NCBI GenBank assembly: GCA_963797335.1
Contig: CAWCOU010000006.1
Coordinates: 744,001-808,000 of the forward strand
Reading direction: 5' to 3'
Length of the DNA stretch: 64,000 nucleotides
Source: CAWCOU01 sp963797335
GTDB lineage: Bacteria > Pseudomonadota > Gammaproteobacteria > JAURND01
Shown piece by piece: positions 42,662 through 52,395 of this stretch; positions within the stretch are counted from its first letter, which is position 1, and each line of letters opens with the position of its first letter. The notes below the pieces were generated by a model, which did not search any database, had not been told where the DNA came from, and worked only from the letters and a program-made list of their open reading frames with translations. A program made the translations under genes and the position numbers.

Positions 42662-42950
42662 GGCTAAGGGGTATGCACTCATCTTTTTCAGTCAACTATG
42701 AATAGTCACCGGATTAACGATTAGCACTGTAAGCCCCCTCTCCCGCGCGAGGAGTTTGGGCAAAAGCTGCAAACCTATTCGCGGGAGAGGGTTGGGGGAG
42801 AGGGTAAAGTCTCGCGCTATCCCTTCGCCCTCTCCCCAACCCTCTCCCGCGAACAAGTTCAGAGCCTTTATTCAAGCCCCTCGCGCGGGAGAGGGGCTTA
42901 CAGTGCTAAACCCTAATCTAATACTCACTCACAGCTGGCTGAACAGATGC
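42662..42950. repeat. Long inverted-repeat element, copy 2 (between gloB and mltD)
   Basis: The reverse complement of this region matches 30257-30537 over more than 200 bp, including CTTGAATAAAGGCTCTGAAC, the TTCGCGGGAGAGGGTTGGGG block and the TTAGCACTGTA ends. The predicted ORF here is only repeat sequence. The remaining 43000-43221 is AT-rich and holds TTGACC/TATAGA (43186/43207, 15-bp spacing), a weak possible mltD promoter. Confidence 0.9.
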
Positions 42951-43221
42951 GGTCAACTTATCTGTCGGAGGTGGTTGCCTAAAATCATAGACAACTCACA
43001 TAGCAGAAGGTGCCCGTGAGGGCGGATGAGGGTGCTAAAAAGAGATAAAAATCCTTTTTACATATCTGCTTGAAGAATTCACGGACGAAGACAGCGCGTT
43101 GCTTGATTAGAAAAATATTTTACTAAAAATCAATATATTGGTTTTCTCCCCTCCCACACTGCACGACCACAATGTCTCATCAGGGTTGACCTGGGGCGAA
43201 CTTGTCTATAGAATACCCCGA

Positions 43222-44304
43222 ATGAATTTGCTAAAAGAAAATAAATTGTGCTTTCGCCTCCTCTTGTTAAGCTGCTTAGTAACGACGCTTCCCTGCTTAG
43301 CAACCCCCGTTTCCGCCGCGAAACAGCAGACTGTCGTCACGCCAACGGTAGCCGCAACCCCTGCCCCTGTTGAACCAACAGCTTCTATCTGGAAAAGCAT
43401 GGGGGAAAGCTTTAGTTTGAATCACCAAGTCAATCAAATTAAAGTGGATGAGCAGATCTCGCTGCTTCAGCATAACCAGCAGGCGTTATACAAAACATTA
43501 CAAAGAGCCGCTCCTTATATCTCTTATATCTTTGACCAAACCAAAAAAGCCGGCCTACCCACTGAGCTAGCCCTGTTACCTTTAGTGGAAAGTAAATTCG
43601 ACCCTTACGCCCGTTCCGGCCCGGGTGCCACAGGGGTTTGGCAGATTATGCCGCAAACCGCCTCCCGGCTGGGTTTAAAAAATAACGCCTCCTACGATGG
43701 TCGACGTGATTTGGTCGCCTCTACCCATGCTGCTTTAACTTACTTAACTTATTTACATTCGATCTTTCGCAAAGACTGGGAAATTGCCTTGGCCGCTTAT
43801 AATTATGGGCCGGGCAATATCCATTCGGCATTACGCCGACAAACGGGCTGGTATGCGGCCGCTGATTTTTGGCGGCTGAAACTACCGAGCCAAACTAAAA
43901 ACTACATACCCAAGCTCTATGCGCTGGCGGAGGTGATTCAAAACCCCGATCGTTACCATATCCGCTTACCAGCTATTAGCAATGATGTGCGTTTAACCTC
44001 CGTGCAAGTAGGCGCACATGTCAATTTGCGGCAAGTGGCAGACAATACCGGTGTGAGTATTGGTACGCTGGCTAAATTGAACCCCGGCTATACCAAGTTG
44101 GCCACCGCGAAAGGTGCACCAAATACCTTATTAATTCCCAGTTATGCTTCCCCGGGTTCTGAGCTGTTAAAATCCAATATCACCACTGTGTTGGCGTCGA
44201 AGGTGGTCGATCCTATTTTACTCGCCTCACAATCACCACTCAAATCTCATGATTACCTGGTCGCTACCTTATTACACGAAGGGAAGTGGTTGCTTTCTGT
44301 GTAG
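43222..44304 (+). CDS. mltD: Membrane-bound lytic murein transglycosylase D-like
   Basis: A 360-residue exported protein from the ATG at 43222 (MNLLKENKLCFRLLLLSCLV), with a hydrophobic signal sequence. The SLT catalytic domain contains the essential Glu in LLPLVESKFDPYARS, then GATGVWQIMPQTASRLGL and ALAAYNYGPGNIH. One LysM-type peptidoglycan-binding region (LRQVADNTGVSIGTLAKLNP) follows. It is shorter than E. coli MltD, which has two LysM repeats. An earlier in-frame ATG (43138) adds 28 unlikely residues. A classical lipobox is not evident (LPCLATP at best). Confidence 0.9.
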   Translation: MNLLKENKLCFRLLLLSCLVTTLPCLATPVSAAKQQTVVTPTVAATPAPVEPTASIWKSMGESFSLNHQVNQIKVDEQISLLQHNQQALYKTLQRAAPYISYIFDQTKKAGLPTELALLPLVESKFDPYARSGPGATGVWQIMPQTASRLGLKNNASYDGRRDLVASTHAALTYLTYLHSIFRKDWEIALAAYNYGPGNIHSALRRQTGWYAAADFWRLKLPSQTKNYIPKLYALAEVIQNPDRYHIRLPAISNDVRLTSVQVGAHVNLRQVADNTGVSIGTLAKLNPGYTKLATAKGAPNTLLIPSYASPGSELLKSNITTVLASKVVDPILLASQSPLKSHDYLVATLLHEGKWLLSV

Positions 44305-44428
44305 CCCCGTCTAGAAGAATTGACGATAGATTGGAGTGGCATTAAACTGATTTACTCGTTACGCTACCGCCAACTCCTTTAAAAAAACAAAATCACAGAA
44401 AACACCTGACCATTGGAAGAAGTTTGCT

Positions 44429-45280
44429 ATGAATGCCCAAATTCTCGACGGAAAAATCCTCGCTACCCAGATCCGCCAGCAAATCACTGAAGCCATCCGC
44501 CATCGTTTAGACCAGGGTTTACGACGCCCGGGCATCGCCGTTATTTTAGTGGGGGAAGATTCAGCCTCCCAGATTTATGTCAAACACAAGCGTAAAGATT
44601 GCGAAGACGTCGGCATGGTATCGAAGGCGTATGATCTGCCGGCTGATACTTCACAGCAACACCTACTCGCTCTCATTGATGAATTAAATGCCAATCCGGA
44701 AATCGATGGCATTTTGGTGCAACTCCCTTTGCCGGCACATATCGAAAGTGATGAAGTATTGGATCGCATTCGAGCGGACAAAGACGTCGATGGTTTCCAT
44801 GCTTATAATTTGGGCCGTTTGGCTCAACGTCGACCTTTGCTGAGGCCGTGCACGCCTTACGGTGTGATCACGCTGCTGGATAATGCCGGAATTGCGATTG
44901 AGGGCATGCATGCGGTGGTGGTGGGGGCTTCTAATATTGTCGGTCGGCCGATGGCCTTGGAGTTTTTGTTGGCGAAGTGCACGGTGACTATCTGCCATCG
45001 TTTTACTCGCGATTTGGCGGAGCATGTGAATCAAGCCGATATTCTTGTGGTAGCCACTGGTAAGCCTGATTTAGTCAATAGTGCTTGGCTTAAATCCGGA
45101 GTGATTGCGATTGATGTCGGCATTCATCATCAGGCCAATGGCGTGTTGCGCGGGGATTTGGATTTTGCTTCGGCTAGCCAAAAAGCCAGCTGGATAACCC
45201 CTGTACCTGGCGGGGTCGGCCCGATGACGCGAGCTATTTTGTTGCAGAATACCTTGTTTGCGGCCGAGCACTTGCATTAA
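44429..45280 (+). CDS. folD: Methylenetetrahydrofolate dehydrogenase/cyclohydrolase
   Basis: A 283-residue bifunctional one-carbon enzyme. The catalytic Lys is in YVKHKRKDCEDVG, the QLPLP and DKDVDGFH signatures are present, and the NADP site is VVVGASNIVGRPMALEFLL. The C-terminal PVPGGVGPMTRAILLQNT is typical. GGAAGAAG precedes the ATG. Length matches the family. It stands alone between mltD and cysS. Confidence 0.97.
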   Translation: MNAQILDGKILATQIRQQITEAIRHRLDQGLRRPGIAVILVGEDSASQIYVKHKRKDCEDVGMVSKAYDLPADTSQQHLLALIDELNANPEIDGILVQLPLPAHIESDEVLDRIRADKDVDGFHAYNLGRLAQRRPLLRPCTPYGVITLLDNAGIAIEGMHAVVVGASNIVGRPMALEFLLAKCTVTICHRFTRDLAEHVNQADILVVATGKPDLVNSAWLKSGVIAIDVGIHHQANGVLRGDLDFASASQKASWITPVPGGVGPMTRAILLQNTLFAAEHLH

Positions 45281-45289
45281 AACTCTTTT

Positions 45290-45400
45290 ATTTTAAACCC
45301 CTCATCCGCCTTCGGCACCTTCTCCCACAGGGGGAGAAGGAATTATTTTCTTAAGTTGACGCCTATGCCCACAAGGGGAGAAGGATCGACGCAACATGCC
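45290..45400. repeat. CTTCTCCC/GGGAGAAG repeat pair downstream of folD
   Basis: CCTTCTCCC (45318-45326) pairs with GGGAGAAGG (45332-45340), followed by AATTATTTTCTTAAGTTGAC and GCCTATG, nearly identical to 9655-9693. A further GGGGAGAAGG half-copy lies at about 45374. The hairpin may act as the folD terminator. Confidence 0.7.
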
Positions 45401-45423
45401 GATCCGCGCTTCCAGGGGTGGGC

Positions 45424-46812
45424 TTATTTATTCCTGCGCCACGTAGTTCCTTCGGCGCTATCTTCTAATATGATTCCTTTATAGGTTAATTCCTGACGCA
45501 ATTCATCGGCTCTTTGCCAATCCTTGTCACTGCGCGCTTTATTTCTATCGGCAATCAATTGTTCTATGGCTTGAGCTTCCACCTCACTTAATCCCGATTG
45601 CAGAAAGGATTCTGGATCCATTTGTAGAATACCAAATATTTCCGCCAATTTTTTTAATAAGGTGGCGAAACGACTGGCTTGCTGAAGATCGCCAGCAGCA
45701 CGATAACGATTAATTTCGCGAACCAGGTCAAACAATACCGCAAAAGCCAATGGCGTATTAAAATCATCGTCCATCGCCGCTTGAAATTGTGCTGTAAACT
45801 CTTCTGAGCTGGGTGGCTGCGCGCTAGCGTCTAACCCACGCAAGCAGGTATACAAGCGTTCCAACGCCGCTTTCGCGCTGTTTAAATTTTCCTGACTGTA
45901 ATTAATCGGACTGCGGTAATGGCTGGCTAATAAGAAGTAACGTATCACTTCGCTGGGATACTGCGCTAAAATCTCTCGAATCGTCGTAAAATTCCCCACC
46001 GACTTCGACATTTTTTCACGGTCTACTTGGATATAACCGACGTGCATCCAGGTTTTCACAAAAGGATTACCAAATAAGCTTTCCGATTGGGCGATTTCAT
46101 TTTGGTGATGCGGGAAAATTAAATCTAAGCCACCGCCGTGTAAATCAATGTGCTCCCCCAAACAACTGGCGCACATCGCGGAGCACTCGATATGCCAGCC
46201 GGGGCGACCCTTTCCCCAGGGCGAATCCCAACTGGGTTCATCGGGTTTTGCCATTTTCCACAAGACAAAATCCAGAGGGTCGCGTTTGACATCGAGAATA
46301 TCCACTCGTGCGCCTCGGCGTAATTTTTCTAAGGATTGATGGGAGAACTTACCATAATCGGCAAAGCTAGCCACTTGGAAGTATACGTCACCGTTTTCAG
46401 CGACATAGGCGTCGCCTTTTTCAATCAGGCGGGTGATAAAGTTAACGATCTCCGGGATATGGGCGGTGGCGCGTGGTTCCTCATTGGGGGGCAATACGGA
46501 AAGTGCTTGCTCATCTTCTCGCATGGCTTGGATAAAGCGCTCTGTTAATACATCAGTGGCTTCGCCGCGCTCATTAGCTCGTTGAATGATTTTGTCGTCT
46601 ATATCGGTAATATTGCGCACATAGTGCACATCATAGCCTTGTAAGCGCAAATAGCGCGTGACCATATCAAAAACGACCATGATGCTGCGAGCGTGGCCGA
46701 TATGGCAATAGTCATATACCGTCGAGCCGCAGACATATAGGGAGACTTTTCCAGGTACCAAGGGCTGAAAGGGTTCTTTTTTCTTCGTTAAGCTGTTATG
46801 GATGTGTAACAA
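45424..46812 (-). CDS. cysS: Cysteinyl-tRNA synthetase
   Basis: A class I synthetase of 462 residues if started at the TTG at 46810-46812 (LLHIHNSLTKKKEPFQP), which has GGGAG 9 nt upstream and matches the family length (E. coli 461). The ATG at 46896 would add 28 unrelated residues. The Zn Cys in VSLYVCGSTVYD, HIGHARS, the second zinc region GWHIECSAMC and KMSKSVGNF are all present. Confidence 0.95.
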   Translation of the reverse strand: MLHIHNSLTKKKEPFQPLVPGKVSLYVCGSTVYDYCHIGHARSIMVVFDMVTRYLRLQGYDVHYVRNITDIDDKIIQRANERGEATDVLTERFIQAMREDEQALSVLPPNEEPRATAHIPEIVNFITRLIEKGDAYVAENGDVYFQVASFADYGKFSHQSLEKLRRGARVDILDVKRDPLDFVLWKMAKPDEPSWDSPWGKGRPGWHIECSAMCASCLGEHIDLHGGGLDLIFPHHQNEIAQSESLFGNPFVKTWMHVGYIQVDREKMSKSVGNFTTIREILAQYPSEVIRYFLLASHYRSPINYSQENLNSAKAALERLYTCLRGLDASAQPPSSEEFTAQFQAAMDDDFNTPLAFAVLFDLVREINRYRAAGDLQQASRFATLLKKLAEIFGILQMDPESFLQSGLSEVEAQAIEQLIADRNKARSDKDWQRADELRQELTYKGIILEDSAEGTTWRRNK

Positions 46813-47009
46813 GCGCGTTGTCTCCCAGGTGCAATGAAGCGGCCATAATAGGGTGGTTCTGGTTATTTTTTCAAGCCTTAATCCACATCCCCGCATTGTA
46901 AGAACAAACTTTATATAATTTTATATCTGATATGTGCTGTTTATGGTATAGTTCTTATAGGAGCATACCTAAAATAAATGCATAAGCGCCTGAAAATAAA
47001 GTACATTTT

Positions 47010-47888
47010 ATGATAACCAAACAAATTACCAAGCTATCTCGCCTCAGCCCTTCGGATCTTCAGCAAATCAAATCCTTTGCGGATTATTGCGCCAATATCG
47101 ACGATCTTAAAATCAAAATCTACTGGCATATCCTAGAAAATCGCATGACTCTGGAGTTTAACGACTTCTTTTATTATATGGACGGCAATATCGTCGGTTA
47201 CCTCTCGCTTTATACGTTTGAAACCGATGAGGCGGAAATGAGCGCCCTGGTTCATCCTAATTATCGTCGAGAAGGGATTTTTAAAAAATTACTGGGTGAG
47301 GCCCTGCTGGAGTTGAAGCAACGTCATATTTCACAATGCGTGTGGATACGGCCGCATCGTTCCGTGATTACTCCCGAATATTTAGCTGCTAAAGATGGGC
47401 GCTATACTTTTTCGCAGGTGGAGATGGTTGCTAAAAATGAGCCGGTTTTGAAAAATTTGCCCGATATTCATTTACAGCAAGCCGTTCGCCAAGACGTCGT
47501 TACCCTGGCAGAAATCGGTTCTATTTGTTTTAGTTCGTCTTTCTCTGAAACGCATCAACGTTTTCTCGAAAACATGAATGAGAAAAACCGTTTGGCGTGG
47601 ATTGCTTCTATCCCGGGCGGAGAGAACATTGGTAAAATCCACGTTCGTTGCGATGAAGATAATTCTGCTTTTATTCACGATTTAGGTATTTTACCTGCTT
47701 ATCGCGGTAAAAATTACGCCACCGCGATGATTTTAAAATTGATGGCGTTGTTGCGCGAAAACGGGCATCACCATATTTTTCTCGATGTGGAATGCCATAA
47801 TGAAGGCGCTTTACGATTGTATCAGCAATGCGGCTACGTCACTTCGGCGGGGTTTGATTTTTGGCGAGTACCGGTAGCAAAAATGTAA
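47010..47888 (+). CDS. Tandem GNAT-domain acetyltransferase
   Basis: A 292-residue protein with two GNAT folds. The first (about residues 10-140) has EMSALVHPNYRREGIFKKLL, the second (about 150-288) FIHDLGILPAYRGKNYATAM, both with acetyl-CoA pyrophosphate loops of the R/Q-x2-G/R-x-G/A type. The C-terminal DVECHNEGALRLYQQCGYV is typical of GNATs. The double-domain layout resembles mycothiol-synthase-like proteins. The substrate is not predictable. Confidence 0.85.
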   Translation: MITKQITKLSRLSPSDLQQIKSFADYCANIDDLKIKIYWHILENRMTLEFNDFFYYMDGNIVGYLSLYTFETDEAEMSALVHPNYRREGIFKKLLGEALLELKQRHISQCVWIRPHRSVITPEYLAAKDGRYTFSQVEMVAKNEPVLKNLPDIHLQQAVRQDVVTLAEIGSICFSSSFSETHQRFLENMNEKNRLAWIASIPGGENIGKIHVRCDEDNSAFIHDLGILPAYRGKNYATAMILKLMALLRENGHHHIFLDVECHNEGALRLYQQCGYVTSAGFDFWRVPVAKM

Positions 47889-47904
47889 CATTTGAGAGCA
47901 CTCC

Positions 47905-47950
47905 CCACAGGATCCCAAACCCCCACGCCATCCCAGCGCTCCACGTAATA
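47905..47950. repeat. Remnant of CGTCATCCCGAGCG repeat
   Basis: CCACGCCATCCCAGCGCTCCACGTAA resembles the ends of the palindromic family seen at 13420, 18655, 21517 and 25213, without an inverted partner. Confidence 0.45.
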
Positions 47951-47993
47951 AAAAATTAAATTTTAGTGTTTTCACATAGGGAGTAAGGCTGCT

Positions 47994-50744
47994 ATGAAAG
48001 AATCCTCTTCTAATACCCACCTCCTTCGTTTAGAAACTTTAGGCAAGCTTGTAACAGAAATAAAGCGCCAAAAAAATCATCATGATATCAATGATTCGGT
48101 TATGGCCGCCCAAGTCAAAAAATTGGGGCAACAAATAAGAAACGTTCGAGTACTCTGCCCCAACAGATGGAATCCATCGGACTCGATCGCATTTACGACG
48201 GGAGTTAGCTTACTTACTGAGCTTGCCGAGGAAGGGAGTAGAGTAGCGGCACTGGAATTAGGTCATTATTATAAGGAAACAGCAGCTGAAGCCAAGACAA
48301 AAGCTACAAGCACTGGGATTTGGGGGGCTGACTCTTGTTCTGCCACTTCTTTAGCTTATTATCAGAAGGCGGCAGCGCAAGGGGACGCTGTAGCGGAAAG
48401 GTTTGTAGCTAAACACCATGAGAATGATGAAAATTGGATTTTAGCATGGGTGTGGTATACAAAAATTCAGCAGAGGGGAGAACAGCCAAGTGTTGATTCT
48501 GATATCAAACGAATGCAACAACAGATTGAAGCCCATCCACATACTCAAAAAGAATTTATAGCATCCTGTCACCGTGGAGCCGAACGCGGAGATACAGATA
48601 GTCAATTCCATCTAGGTTTTTGCTATGAGCATGGAATTCTTAGCGAAGATAAAGATATGAAACAGGCTGAGAATTATTATAAGCGGGCAGCAGACCAAGG
48701 GCACAGTGACGCCTACATAGCACTAGGGAATATTCTGTTTAGCCAAATGAGCGATCCTATTAATTATCCACCATCTAATAATTACTTTCGAAAGCTACTC
48801 AAACACTATGCGCCAATTGCTGACGAATATAAAAATTCCTTCCACAACCCTCAAGCGCGCTTTTTGACCAGACTGTCTTGTGATCTTGACGGTATAGCAA
48901 ATAGTTTTATAGGTTCCATCGTGTATAAGCTGAGGGTTCTCGCTCATCAAAGAAATACGGAAGCTGAGTTTTATCTGGGAACTTGCTATGAACACGGGAT
49001 AAGCGTTAAGAAACATGAGAAGACTGCGATCCAGTGGTATGAATGGGCAGCAGAGGAAGATCATATTGCTGCACAGATGGCATTAGGTCACCTAGTGGCA
49101 CCAGGTGAAATAAATGGTTTTGCTGAAGTGAGATGGTTTAAGAAAGCTACTGAAACTAGGCATAGGCTGGGAGGGCAACCTCAGCGATTTGTTCAAGAAA
49201 TTTCTTCAGAAGTCCCAAAACAGGAAGATAAAAAAGGGAAAATTATAGGGTTTAAAAAACCTGAGTTTTTCGCAGATTTGAGCAAACCATTGGTGGACAA
49301 ATTACTGGTACCGCTTAACCCTATTGTGACCATAGTGAACGGTGTTAATAATCAGCTCACATCGTATTGCGTTGAAGAATTAAGCACAAAAATATTGAGT
49401 GGCGCTATCTTGTTGAAGAGAGCAGATTTTTTTGAGGTTTTTAATCAAATTAGAGACCTCGCTCAACGAGGAAACATAACAGCTCAAACGTATTTGGGTC
49501 GTAGCAATAAAATCGTGGATATTCAGTCTTTATCTACTGAAGCATTGGAGGCAAATATAAAATCCTATTTTCAACGTCCGGCCCCGTCTGTTAAAACTGA
49601 ATTGGTGGCAGTGGGATATGTTGAGAAATTATTTGATAAAGGGTCGCGACCGCAAATGGAAGTAACACAGGCGCTTCACTATCTGAAGGAATTTGCTAAT
49701 AAAGGCTGTATGCAAGCACAAATGAGGCTTGCATCTTTGTATGTAGATCCAGGCCAGTGGCTGGTGGGCGTGGCACCCGATGCTAAACAAGCTGTCATGT
49801 GCTATCGCAAAGCTGCACAGGAAGGAAGCACAATTGCACAAGACGTATTAATCTCAGCTTACAGCAATAATAAGTATGAAGGCGGCAAGAGTACTCCACA
49901 CCTAACAGGTGTAGAGCCTGATGATCTGGAAGCACTTCATTGGTGTCATGAAGCGGCGAAACAAGGTCATCTTTCTGCGCAAAAATGTTTAGCTTTTAGC
50001 TACAGTGGAGAAAAATACACAGGTTTGGAATACAATAGTTTGAAGATAAATGTGACGCCGAATGATAAATTAGCTTTTGAGTGGTTTTATAAAGCCGCAC
50101 AACAAGGCGATGCGCAAAGTCAATCCTGCCTAGGTGTGTGTTACCATGAGGGGCTGGGTGTTGAACAAGATTTCGATCTAGCTTATCAATGGTATCAAAA
50201 AGGGGCTCCTTCGAACCCTATCTTATTGGAGCGTGAGTTTAGCCCAGAAGCGCGAGAAGAAAGAGCTGCTAAAGCAAGAACAGTAAAGCTCCTGAAATCT
50301 GCAGAAAATAATAATCAAGAAGCCCAATATCTATTAGGCCTTTCTTATGAACACGGGGTTGAGCTTGACCGAGATGTGAAAAAAGCAGCCCATTGGTATG
50401 GAAAAGCAGCAGAACAAGGGTATCCACCGGCGCAAGATAGTTTAAGCCGATTTTATCGAGAGGGTCTGGGAGTTGATAAGGATAAAAAATTAGCCGAAGA
50501 GTGGCACCAGAAAGCGGCCAAACAAGGATTTCACCCCTATCCTTTTCTAGAAGTAAAAAAGAAAACGACTGCGACAGAAAAGAAGCCCACGTTTTTTGGG
50601 CCCGCGTATGAGAAGACCAAAGGAAAAGAATTAGTTAAAGATAATGATATAGGAATAACACATTCACAAGATTTGTATGGCTATATATCGAGCAAGGATC
50701 TTGATATTCAAGAAGAAGTGGAACTCAAAGCTATTCGAAACTAG
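47994..50744 (+). CDS. Large Sel1-repeat protein
   Basis: A 916-residue protein without signal peptide or membrane span. After a charged N-terminus there are scattered Sel1 repeats, e.g. GDTDSQFHLGFCYEHGILSE, NTEAEFYLGTCYEHGISVKK, GDAQSQSCLGVCYHEGLGVE, NQEAQYLLGLSYEHGVELDR and a final GYPPAQDSLSRFYREGLGVD. A central ~200-residue stretch (about 400-560) lacks clear repeats. The tail is Lys/Glu-rich. Sel1 solenoids mediate protein contacts, and secreted ones in Legionella act in host infection; that is inference here. It shares repeat type but not the Ser linkers with the giant gene at 13660. Its TAG stop lies in an inverted repeat. Confidence 0.88.
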   Translation: MKESSSNTHLLRLETLGKLVTEIKRQKNHHDINDSVMAAQVKKLGQQIRNVRVLCPNRWNPSDSIAFTTGVSLLTELAEEGSRVAALELGHYYKETAAEAKTKATSTGIWGADSCSATSLAYYQKAAAQGDAVAERFVAKHHENDENWILAWVWYTKIQQRGEQPSVDSDIKRMQQQIEAHPHTQKEFIASCHRGAERGDTDSQFHLGFCYEHGILSEDKDMKQAENYYKRAADQGHSDAYIALGNILFSQMSDPINYPPSNNYFRKLLKHYAPIADEYKNSFHNPQARFLTRLSCDLDGIANSFIGSIVYKLRVLAHQRNTEAEFYLGTCYEHGISVKKHEKTAIQWYEWAAEEDHIAAQMALGHLVAPGEINGFAEVRWFKKATETRHRLGGQPQRFVQEISSEVPKQEDKKGKIIGFKKPEFFADLSKPLVDKLLVPLNPIVTIVNGVNNQLTSYCVEELSTKILSGAILLKRADFFEVFNQIRDLAQRGNITAQTYLGRSNKIVDIQSLSTEALEANIKSYFQRPAPSVKTELVAVGYVEKLFDKGSRPQMEVTQALHYLKEFANKGCMQAQMRLASLYVDPGQWLVGVAPDAKQAVMCYRKAAQEGSTIAQDVLISAYSNNKYEGGKSTPHLTGVEPDDLEALHWCHEAAKQGHLSAQKCLAFSYSGEKYTGLEYNSLKINVTPNDKLAFEWFYKAAQQGDAQSQSCLGVCYHEGLGVEQDFDLAYQWYQKGAPSNPILLEREFSPEAREERAAKARTVKLLKSAENNNQEAQYLLGLSYEHGVELDRDVKKAAHWYGKAAEQGYPPAQDSLSRFYREGLGVDKDKKLAEEWHQKAAKQGFHPYPFLEVKKKTTATEKKPTFFGPAYEKTKGKELVKDNDIGITHSQDLYGYISSKDLDIQEEVELKAIRN

Positions 50745-50898
50745 GACCTGTCATCCATTGACTAGGCGCCCGTCTTCCTGCGGGATCCAGAGGATGTTGC
50801 AAATTAAATTTCTTATCTTCTTGATGAGCCCTAGTTTCTTCCTGTATCCCGCGGACATGCCGCGGGAAGACGCAGTGGGAGCATGTGACGAGGTCCTA
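50742..50898. repeat. Inverted-repeat element supplying stop codons to two convergent genes
   Basis: The left end CTAGGACCTGTCATC and right end GTGACGAGGTCCTAG are inverted. Inside, CGTCTTCCTGCGGGATCCAG (about 50772) mirrors CTGTATCCCGCGG...CCGCGGGAAGACG (about 50850). The TAG in the left end (50742-50744) ends the Sel1 gene. The TAG read on the minus strand at 50896-50898 ends gltX. Confidence 0.8.
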
Positions 50899-52317
50899 GC
50901 TTGTTACTAAGGCCAGCGCTTTATGCATTCTATTTTGTAATTGTTCCGGACCCAGTAGTTCGAAAATCTGCAATAATTCTGGGCCGTGTAATTCACCGGT
51001 TAGTGCGACTCGCAACGGCTGGAATAAAGCTTTGCCTTTTAATTGCAGGCGATCACGCAACGCATTCGTCACAGCCGATAAATTAGCACCTTGGGATTGT
51101 ATTGTTTCGGTGATTTCTGAAAAAAATCGCGGATCGACTTCGCGGAGAATGTGTTGCTGCTCTGTATCGTAATCCCAATCCTCACTAAACAATCGATTCG
51201 CCCAGTGCGATGCTTCCGTTGGGAAAGTGATATTGGGTCGGATCGCTTGGATGAACAATTCACGGCTGGCGGTAGGAATGAGCTGCTGCACTGGCTCCCC
51301 CAACCACTGCCAAAAATCAGCATCTGATAAGCTGATTAATGCTTGGCGCTGCCAATACAATAATTGATTGGCGTCAAAACGCGCCGGGGCAGTTCCCAAG
51401 GCTTTCAGCGAAAAATGATCGGCTAATTCCGATAACGTCATTAACTGTTCTTCGACGTAGTGGTGTCCTAATCGCCCTAAATAATTATTGACGGCTATGG
51501 GCAGGTAGCCTTGTTCACGCAATGCTTCCAAACTGCGGCTGCCATGGCGTTTGGATAAGGGTGAACCGTCGGGGCCGACAATTAAGGCAATATGGCCGTA
51601 TTGGGGTATAGGTAAATCCAGTGCGTGCAGAATCATGATTTGGCGAGGCGTGTTAGTGAGATGATCTTCCCCGCGCAAGGCATGCGTCACACCCATTAAG
51701 GCATCATCAATGGCGTTGCAATACATAAACGGCGGTGTGCCATCGGCGCGGCGAATAATGAAATCGCCGATATCGCTGTTTTTAAATCGTTGTGCGCCGC
51801 GGACCAAATCCATGAATGTGGTCTCGTCTTCCAGTGGCACCCGAAATCGTAATGTCGGCTTCAATCCTTGCGACAATTTTTCAGCGACCTGTTCGGCGGT
51901 TAAGTCGCGGCAAACCCCCGAATAACGGGGAGGCTTACCCGCTGCCCGTTGCAATTTTCGGGCTAACGCCAGTTGTTGTTCCGTACAAAAGCACGGGTAG
52001 GCTTTATCCTGCTCTTCTAATCGTTGGTAATAGGTATCGTAAACCGCTTGGCGCTGTGATTGAAAATAAGGGCCGGCGTTTTTTTCGCAACCGGGACCTT
52101 CGTCCCAGGATAATCCTAACCAATGCATGTCTTGTTGCAAGGCATCGGCATAGCGCGTTTCCGATCGTGCTTTATCGGTGTCCTCAATCCGTAACAAGAA
52201 GACGCCGTGTTGGCCTCTGGCTAATAGAACGTTGAATAGTGCGGTGCGAATATTGCCCAGGTGCAATAAGCCGGTCGGGCTGGGGCAAAAACGTGTTTTG
52301 AGTAATGGCGTAGTCAT
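50896..52317 (-). CDS. gltX: Glutamyl-tRNA synthetase
   Basis: A 473-residue class I synthetase that charges tRNA-Glu (also the substrate of HemA above). The signature HIGH region is RFCPSPTGLLHLGNIRTALF, the KLSKR-type loop is GSPLSKRHGS, and LRIEDTDKARS is conserved. The Zn-type segment is in AYPCFCTEQQL. Length is that of the family. Divergent from lpxH. Confidence 0.96.
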   Translation of the reverse strand: MTTPLLKTRFCPSPTGLLHLGNIRTALFNVLLARGQHGVFLLRIEDTDKARSETRYADALQQDMHWLGLSWDEGPGCEKNAGPYFQSQRQAVYDTYYQRLEEQDKAYPCFCTEQQLALARKLQRAAGKPPRYSGVCRDLTAEQVAEKLSQGLKPTLRFRVPLEDETTFMDLVRGAQRFKNSDIGDFIIRRADGTPPFMYCNAIDDALMGVTHALRGEDHLTNTPRQIMILHALDLPIPQYGHIALIVGPDGSPLSKRHGSRSLEALREQGYLPIAVNNYLGRLGHHYVEEQLMTLSELADHFSLKALGTAPARFDANQLLYWQRQALISLSDADFWQWLGEPVQQLIPTASRELFIQAIRPNITFPTEASHWANRLFSEDWDYDTEQQHILREVDPRFFSEITETIQSQGANLSAVTNALRDRLQLKGKALFQPLRVALTGELHGPELLQIFELLGPEQLQNRMHKALALVTS

Positions 52318-52395
52318 AATGTTAGGTTTTTAGTGTATGATGAACAGGTTGATGGCCATGGTGGGCAATCATTCACTTCGCATAGGTTTAATACT

